64,000 nucleotides of DNA from Strongyloides papillosus (Eukaryota; Nematoda; Chromadorea; Rhabditida; Strongyloididae). Below the pieces are notes generated by a model. The model worked only from the letters and a program-made list of their open reading frames with translations, was not told the DNA's origin and searched no databases. The position numbers and the translations under genes are program-made. The stretch spans positions 62,001-126,000 of the forward strand of contig SRSI01000045.1 in assembly GCA_005656395.1 (NCBI GenBank), in the 5' to 3' direction. Below, one piece after another: positions 57,226-64,000 of the stretch. Position 1 is the stretch's first letter. Each line of letters starts with the position of its first letter.

Positions 57226-60200
57226 AGAAATTTTTTTAACAATAAAAAATATTTTAATTTTATTTTTTATATTAATAAGTAACAAATTAACATCAAAATA
57301 AATCGTTACAAGCCATTTTATTTTTGTAAAGGGACTAACGGAAAAGCATCTTTTATAAAAAATTAAATATTAATTTGAGAAATTTAAAAATTATTAAAAA
57401 CCATTACAGAAAAAATTCTCTTTTAAATTACTAATTTAGTCATTTACAATTTATAAGCATTAATCATAATAAAGTTTTTAGATAATTAACTTTTTGTCAC
57501 GAAAATGTATGAAAATAAATTCTGATTTTTATATTATCTTTAAGTTGTTATAAAAGTAAGTTTGTCTCAAACATCTAAATACTATATTAAAAGCTAGAAA
57601 AATATCACTACATAATAAATAATAATTGTAAGATACTCCCTATAGCCTTACACACATCTACAATAAAAGAATTTTTGCTTCTAGCAAATAAAACGAATTT
57701 TAACTAATATAAAAATTTAAGTACCAGAGACGACACTACTTTTATAACAAATGTAATGATAATATAAGAATCAGAATTTATTTTCATGCTTCTTCGTGTG
57801 CTCAATTTGAATGTAAATGAAAGTTTGAGGAATTTGCCAAAAATTTAAATTTTTGATTCCGTTATTTGTGTAAAATAAATATATTAAATTGCATAGTGTA
57901 TATAGTCATTAATTTGCTTTTATTTAATAATCTATATAAATATTTAGGTTATTTAAATGTCTTAAATTTGTTTAATATTTAATCTATGAATTAATCAAAT
58001 ACATATTAACAAATAAACATTATGATCATTTTGTTTATTAAATAATAATTTTTAATTTACTAGTTTTGTGCCATTTAATACATTTTTAAAAATCGATTTA
58101 AACAAAATAAGATAAATTTTAATTATAACATAGAAAACAATTTATTACAAAATATTAAATAAATTTAATAATTTTCTAATAAAGATCTACAACTTTTCTT
58201 TTTTTAATGAGCCAAAGAAAAATTTTAAAGTAATTCACTAAAAGTATATTTTTTATGGATACATATTATTATATTAATCATAAAAATTACAAATTGTACA
58301 GTTATATAAGCATTTAATTAATTTAAGATTTGGAATTTACAACTGTGATCGTTTTTTACATCAACTTCATATTATTTTAGTCTGACCATTTTAATATTTT
58401 TGTTAATAACAGCAAATCAATAATAACATAGTTGATTTACTGGAACATTTGATTTTTTGAATTTTTCTACATTTAATGCGCAATAATAGAGAAAATATGA
58501 CAATTATTTTTATACATATTATGATCAGGCATAAGAAAATTTCTTTTTATATTGTAGAGCTTATTAGTGATATACAAATTCCTAAGAAACATTAAAATTT
58601 TTTAATTATTATGTTTATTACTGATAGCGTTTTTGCTAACAAAGCAATCAGCGATAATTTCAATCACCGGACATGTACCAAGAATTTTTTATAATTGAAC
58701 CAGATGTGGAAAATTATATATTATAAATGATAATATGTAACAATAAACATTTAGAACAAAACATCTAATTAGTGATATATCATTTTCTTTAACAATGTAT
58801 AGTGGTGAAGAAGGTAATTTTTTACTGTGACTGATAATAATGCAAAAGTTATTCTAACTTCAATATCTTAGAATCTAGATTTAAAAGAAAAATCACAATT
58901 AAAGATGATGGAAATATTATTAAAATTGAAAAACAAGAACATTGATTTTTATGAAAAAAAAACTAAATTAAAAATATCTTTAATGTAGTTTAAAAATATA
59001 AAGATAAAAAAATTATATGTAGACAAAAAAATAAGAATTTAATTAGATTTTTAGAATATCAAAAAGTACATTTTTTTTTGCAAAACCACTACTTTCGATT
59101 TCTAGGACATTTTTTAGGACGTCTTTTATGAATAAACAGTCAAAATAATAATAATGTAGAAAAATAAATGGCTAATCCATCAAGCAAACTCAAGCAATAC
59201 TTAATGCAATGTGTAAACGAATTCATTCATCAAAAATTACAATGGTTTTCTGAAATTTTTTTTATTTCTTCTAAATAATTAAGATAACCAACTTTGATAG
59301 TTTAATTTTATTCACTTTTTTATATTCATAAAATAAATTAAATTTCATCTTTAATTTCTATTTTATTAAACAAGAAGAAAAAGATACAGAGAAGTGTGAT
59401 GTAGAAATTTAAATACTTTTTCCGGGATAAATTTTTGATAATATTATATCATTTAAATTGTTAATTTTTTAAGCATTATATTTAGATTAATTTGGATATT
59501 GTTGAAATAAAAAAATTGATGCTTTTATGTTTTCTTATAAACATGAATAACTTTCTAAAATTGAACAAATATTGGGCATTTTTTTAGAATAATCTATAAA
59601 TATGTTAAAATTCGATGTAAGCATTATAATGTTAGTAAATTTTTGGCATATCAATTTATATTTCTTAGGAATTAAATAGATCTACATCGTATTAAATGAT
59701 TTCTTTATTATACCAATATACAGTATTGGTATTTTCCTATATATTTCCCAAAATATAATATATTAAAATTATCTAATATAACCGTTTTGCTTATATTAAT
59801 TAATTTAATGTATTTCTGTTGTCAAATTGAAAATAATTTAAAAAAATTTTTTTATCAACAAAAAAATTAATATTATTCAAATTTAAACTAAAAAATATGT
59901 TCAAAATCATAATTGCAATATAAAATGATATTTACAATTGTAATTACATCTAATAAATTTGCTTTTAATAATGCTTGAACTTCTTGAAATCAGCTTTAGA
60001 TACATAAAATATTTAGAATTTTCTCAGATCATCGAATAATCACAACATTAAAAAATTTTGAATAAATAAACATCAAAATGAACTATTCGTATATTATAAA
60101 AAATGAAAGAAAAGATGTATTTCAGCTGCTATTGACTAATGTTAATGACAGTTATTTTTATTTTTTGTTAGATTTTTAACAATATTTATAAAAAATGAAT

Positions 60201-60429
60201 TTTACATATTAATAATAATGAAATAATATCAATAATTGTCAAGTTGAAGTCGTTGATACCTTTAAAACTTATCCTGTATTCTTCCCAGTAGATAGTATAG
60301 CTAAACACTTCAAAAATATAGTTGGATATTTTCAAAGGAATACGTTCACATTGACGAAAACTGTGAAAATGAATTAGCTGCTTTTCATCCACATTTGTTT
60401 ACTTAACCATAACTTTATGAATCCACAAC
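57226..60429. other. AT-rich gene-free region
   Basis: No supported feature. Around 58620-58880 composition is slightly less AT-rich and may hold a worn coding relic, but no motif could be named. Confidence 0.45.
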
Positions 60430-62830
60430 CTACTACCGTTACTAACACTATCAATGCTACATAAAACATGACATGGAAAGAGGTTCCAGGTTATGGAAAA
60501 GTCACTGGGCTTCAGATTTCAAGTTTTCTTTAACAATTAGAATGGGTATTAATTCTTGATGGTACTAATAACTTAATACTAAGAGCTTTTACTCTGAAAT
60601 CAAAAAGTAACCAAACTGTTTCAACATTCATCGATCAACTTTCTAATGAGCAGAAAAACTCGTAGAAGAGCTTAATCAACGCACTGAAAAAACAAATTTC
60701 AGGAGCAATGTTAGTCACAAGTTCAAAGAATACTCTTAGAAATTTTTTGGTCTGTACAAACCTAGATTACACTATTCAATATGTTCAAACCCTCTACTCT
60801 CATTTCAAAACAATATACCCATTTAAAACAGACATCTAAAAGCTTTTTTAACGAGATGCTATCCTCTAGTGATAATACAAAAGTAGAATAAAATATAAAC
60901 CTTTTATTATAACATAGATTTTACAACTTATATTATTTTAAATATAACATTAAGTATGAGTTTCTCTTGGTATTTATATCTTCTTTGAAACTACGCCTTC
61001 TAAGGGCGTTGCACGTTGAAGCACTTAAACACCTAGATTTACTGTGTTACTGAAATGATACAACCTGGAGAACGTTAGAAGAATGAAAAATTTTTCTACA
61101 TTCTTGGAAGAAATTTCTGAGATTTAGTTACGTTTAGCTTCAAACAAGAAAAGAATAGACCTTCGAAATTTATCAAAACGAATGCAAGAATTATGTACTT
61201 CTCACCCACATGGCTGACATTTAAGTAATTAATGAATGCTACAACGCCATCATTGGAATAGTGAAGAACCTACATCGATATAAAAATGAGAGAAATCCAT
61301 CTTATTGACTATCTGAAAAGAAAAATCTTGGAATTATCACTAAACAAATAATCAATGAAGACATATATGTTCTAAGTTCAATCGACAGCAAAGATAAAAT
61401 AACTATGTTATCGAAATCTCTTGCAGCTCATCTTGCTCTTTTTAAATCTCAAAACTAACGTAGAATCTCATGTACTGAAAGACACAGAGAAATGACTGAA
61501 GTTTTGTAGCTATTAAAAATCATTCTTTCTGGAAACTCTCAAGTATTTTATAATAATGTATACATCAGTAATAGTGATTCTGAAACTATTAAATTATATT
61601 ATGGATGTCAGTTTTTTTTAAACTCAACATTATTATAAAGACTAAAACGTATAACATTAAAACTAAAGAAAAACTTTAACTACATTACAACAACGCTCTG
61701 GGATAATGGACTATGAAGAATTAAGAAGAATAATACAAACAAAGAAAGTCATTATACTCCTATATTCAAGCAAAATATGATTTGATGTTGAAAATGAGTT
61801 ATCACTTGTGAGAAGCAAGAATTTTTACGTGAACAACTTTAATCCTGATATTAAATTCTATCATATTTTTTTAAACGTTGAAAAGAGAAGAACTAGTTAG
61901 AGAAATAAAAAAAATTTACATCATCATTAGATAAAACTTTACTGAATCATCTCAAAGTACTTTCTTTTAAAAAATGGTAAAAATGGGAAATCAAATATAC
62001 CACTATTTACGATAAAAAAAATTCTTATAAAAGATTTATCTTCGATTGTCATTTCATTCATTCTCATACGAAAAGTATTGTATTTGAAGCTTAATCTATG
62101 CATTCTATCTTTTCACGTATCAAAGTGTTCACTTGGTCTAGCAAATTAGACTTTCATAAAGAATATTATCAGATACGTAACGTCTGAAGATTAAAATCGA
62201 TTAGCATTCCGTTCCAACGTATATACATATTCGTTCCAAGGACTAATAATTGAGGCAAGAAACAGCTCATCCATATTTTAAAAACAACTCAAATTATTAT
62301 TAGCGCCAATAATAACCAACTAAAAACAACATTGATAATATATCAGAATGATCTTTTTATTTTACAAATGATAACATTCCAGCTCATAAACATACGCTGA
62401 ATGATATCATCATAGTACTGTCTGAAAGAGGCAATCACTTTATACACGTCCACAGAATGTTACTGTATAATCAACATATTTTTAATTAAACTTTATTATT
62501 CTTTACTTACCTTTTTTAAAATATCGTTTATCTATCCGTATCTTGATTTGTTTACAGTTTTTATATGAAGAAATGTCAATTCTTCAAAATATCTTTAAAG
62601 TACTTGGTTTAAACTTTGAAAACAACTAATATTACTCTTCTAATAAATCTGTTGGAAATTTAATCACTCAACATCCAAAAACTTCACAAAAATTATATTC
62701 ACGATCGCAAGCATTTAACTATTTTCGTATACCAATAAGGACTATCAAGAAAAATAAAATCATTTTACGAAATGGCATGACGGAAACTAAGATACTTGAC
62801 TGATCAGATGAAGCAAAAAATTCATTCCTA
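60430..62830 (+). pseudogene. Remains of an LTR-type retroelement (gag-pol)
   Basis: Raised GC over 2.4 kb with many stops. Pieces in several plus-strand frames follow a retroelement order. Near 60540-60800 there is a Gag-like helical stretch (ILILDGTNNLILRAFTLKSK, LVCTNLDYTIQYVQTLYSHF). Near 62115-62250, KVFTWSSKLDFHKEYYQIRN recalls the VFxxxDLxxGYxQI strand of reverse transcriptase. Near 62340, IYQNDLFIL stands where the YxDD box would be. HKHTLNDIIIVLSERGNHF then matches the HLxxxxxVLxxLxxxG helix. No LTRs were found. Ty3-like is a guess; the state of decay limits the call. Confidence 0.5.
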
Positions 62831-64000
62831 TCAATCACTAACAAAATCTTTAATTAACCTTCACTATTTTTAATAGGTTGAGAAAAAAATAATGATCCAT
62901 TTTTTTTTCAAAGTTTTTGTTGTTTAAAAATTTAATAAATATGTATTTATATGACGACATTGTTTGTGTGGAAATACGGAGATAATTAAAACTATTGTAT
63001 TTCGCATATAAATTAACTTTAGCATGACGTTTTGATAGAATTAAGCCCATTTACAAAGATGTCGTAATAATACATGTCAATATTTTTCAAAGCCTCAACG
63101 TAGCCAAAATGTGGGTAAAGCACATAGAAATAACTTTAAAATATATGACGAGAGAACTACTTTTGAAAGTAATGTAGCCAAGAAATTTGAAAAATTTTAT
63201 GAAAGCAATTTAAATCTTAAAATTTTAAATAATTTTATAGTTGATTTCTACTAGAATCACGCGTTAAAAATTTTTATCATCTAGTAAAACTGCTCAAATT
63301 GGAAAGTTTTGGTTAGCAATTGTAAAATTGAATCTAAAAAAAGCCATTATTCAATTAATATTTGATCAAATTCTTTATAACTCCATAACAGCGCTAGACA
63401 GAGTTTTTCAAAGATGACATTTTAAAGAATGAACAAATTACAATATAAAACTTTGCTTCATCCTTCATACTGATATAATCTAATTTAACACCGTTTATTG
63501 TAAAGTAAATTCTTAGAAGATTACATGTTATTTAAATGTGTTTTTAAGGGAATCGTTCAATGAAAAATGTGTAGATTTCTTTTAAAAGTAAAAAGCATAA
63601 ACTTACACCCCCCTGGTAAAACTAGATTAAATTAAATGAAAACTATTATAATTTAAAAAGTTTATTTCAACTTAAAAAAATAATAATTCGATGCATCTTT
63701 CTCTATGACAGTTATTAATTTTTTCTCAACCTAATACGTAACTCTAAACTACCACTAGTGATAAAAGTAGATGTATCATAGACAAGGGAACCTCATTATT
63801 TTAATAGTGTAAAGACAATTCTCTACAAATGGTAGGACTATAACTTTCCAATTCTAAAGCAATACTAATTTTATCTGTAATATATCTAAAACTACAACCT
63901 ACCAAAAAATCACTACAATTCTTCAAACTAATAATTTTCCATTAATTAAAAAAATAGAATTCGACTACTGACTATTAAAAAATCTAGTTAAGATTAATTT
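62831..64000. other. AT-rich end of window, no gene recognised
   Basis: No long frame or motif. The short minus-strand frame at 62850-63050 has no support. Confidence 0.45.

Overview
The window looks like nuclear DNA of a very AT-rich nematode, most likely of the Strongyloides type. Three things point that way. The genes carry nematode-style short introns of about 35-60 bases with GTAAGT-like donors and TTTTAG/TTTCAG acceptors. There are eukaryotic tRNA genes, and animal metabolic genes such as arginine kinase and 4-hydroxyphenylpyruvate dioxygenase. Non-coding DNA is close to pure A/T. The species call is inference from composition and gene style only.

Layout. 1-1.06 kb: rotted non-LTR (LINE) endonuclease on the minus strand. 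1.4-11.4 kb: a small cluster of related secreted, basic, possibly cystatin-fold proteins (two apparently intact, one broken), embedded in two copies of a ~0.96-kb AT-rich repeat. One copy is split by an intact 4.5-kb DIRS-type tyrosine-recombinase retrotransposon with 99-bp inverted repeats and an internal complementary region. 13.3-15.2 kb: HPPD, convergent with a secreted phospholipase A2-like gene. 18.1-20.5 kb: a six-exon gene joining a TDP-43-N-terminal-like domain, a coiled coil and an AMPK-beta/CBM48-like glycogen-binding domain. 24.2-28.6 kb: arginine kinase, an iRhom-like rhomboid pseudoprotease and a small unknown gene. 31.1-34.7 kb: a receptor-type tandem tyrosine phosphatase whose first PTP domain is dead and whose second keeps its catalytic residues, the reverse of the usual order. 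35.3 kb: tRNA-Glu. 36.4-38.8 kb: a coiled-coil protein. 39.1-40.4 kb: a type I membrane protein gene with three in-frame stops but an unbroken frame. 40.7 kb: a candidate 43-residue two-exon gene. 41.9-42.8 kb: a chromodomain protein. 43.0 kb: tRNA-Pro. 43.3-45.4 kb: an intact MULE-type DNA transposon with a perfect 9-bp target duplication and a 21-bp-period subterminal array. 46.1-48.7 kb: a decayed paralogue of the receptor phosphatase ectodomain. 49.1-49.9 kb: a nicotinamidase. 50-64 kb: a gene-poor graveyard with a candidate MITE, a dead ISXO2-like (Merlin-type) transposase and the remains of an LTR-type retroelement.

There is no operon-like packing; the genes are independent single-copy metabolic, signalling and chromatin genes. 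The most informative parts are the two apparently intact young transposons, whose ends can be fixed to the base, the secreted-protein cluster, and the unusual domain arrangements of the phosphatase and the TDP-43-like/CBM48 gene. Gene models were built by eye from splice signals and reading phase. All splice junctions reported keep frame, but none has been tested against transcripts.
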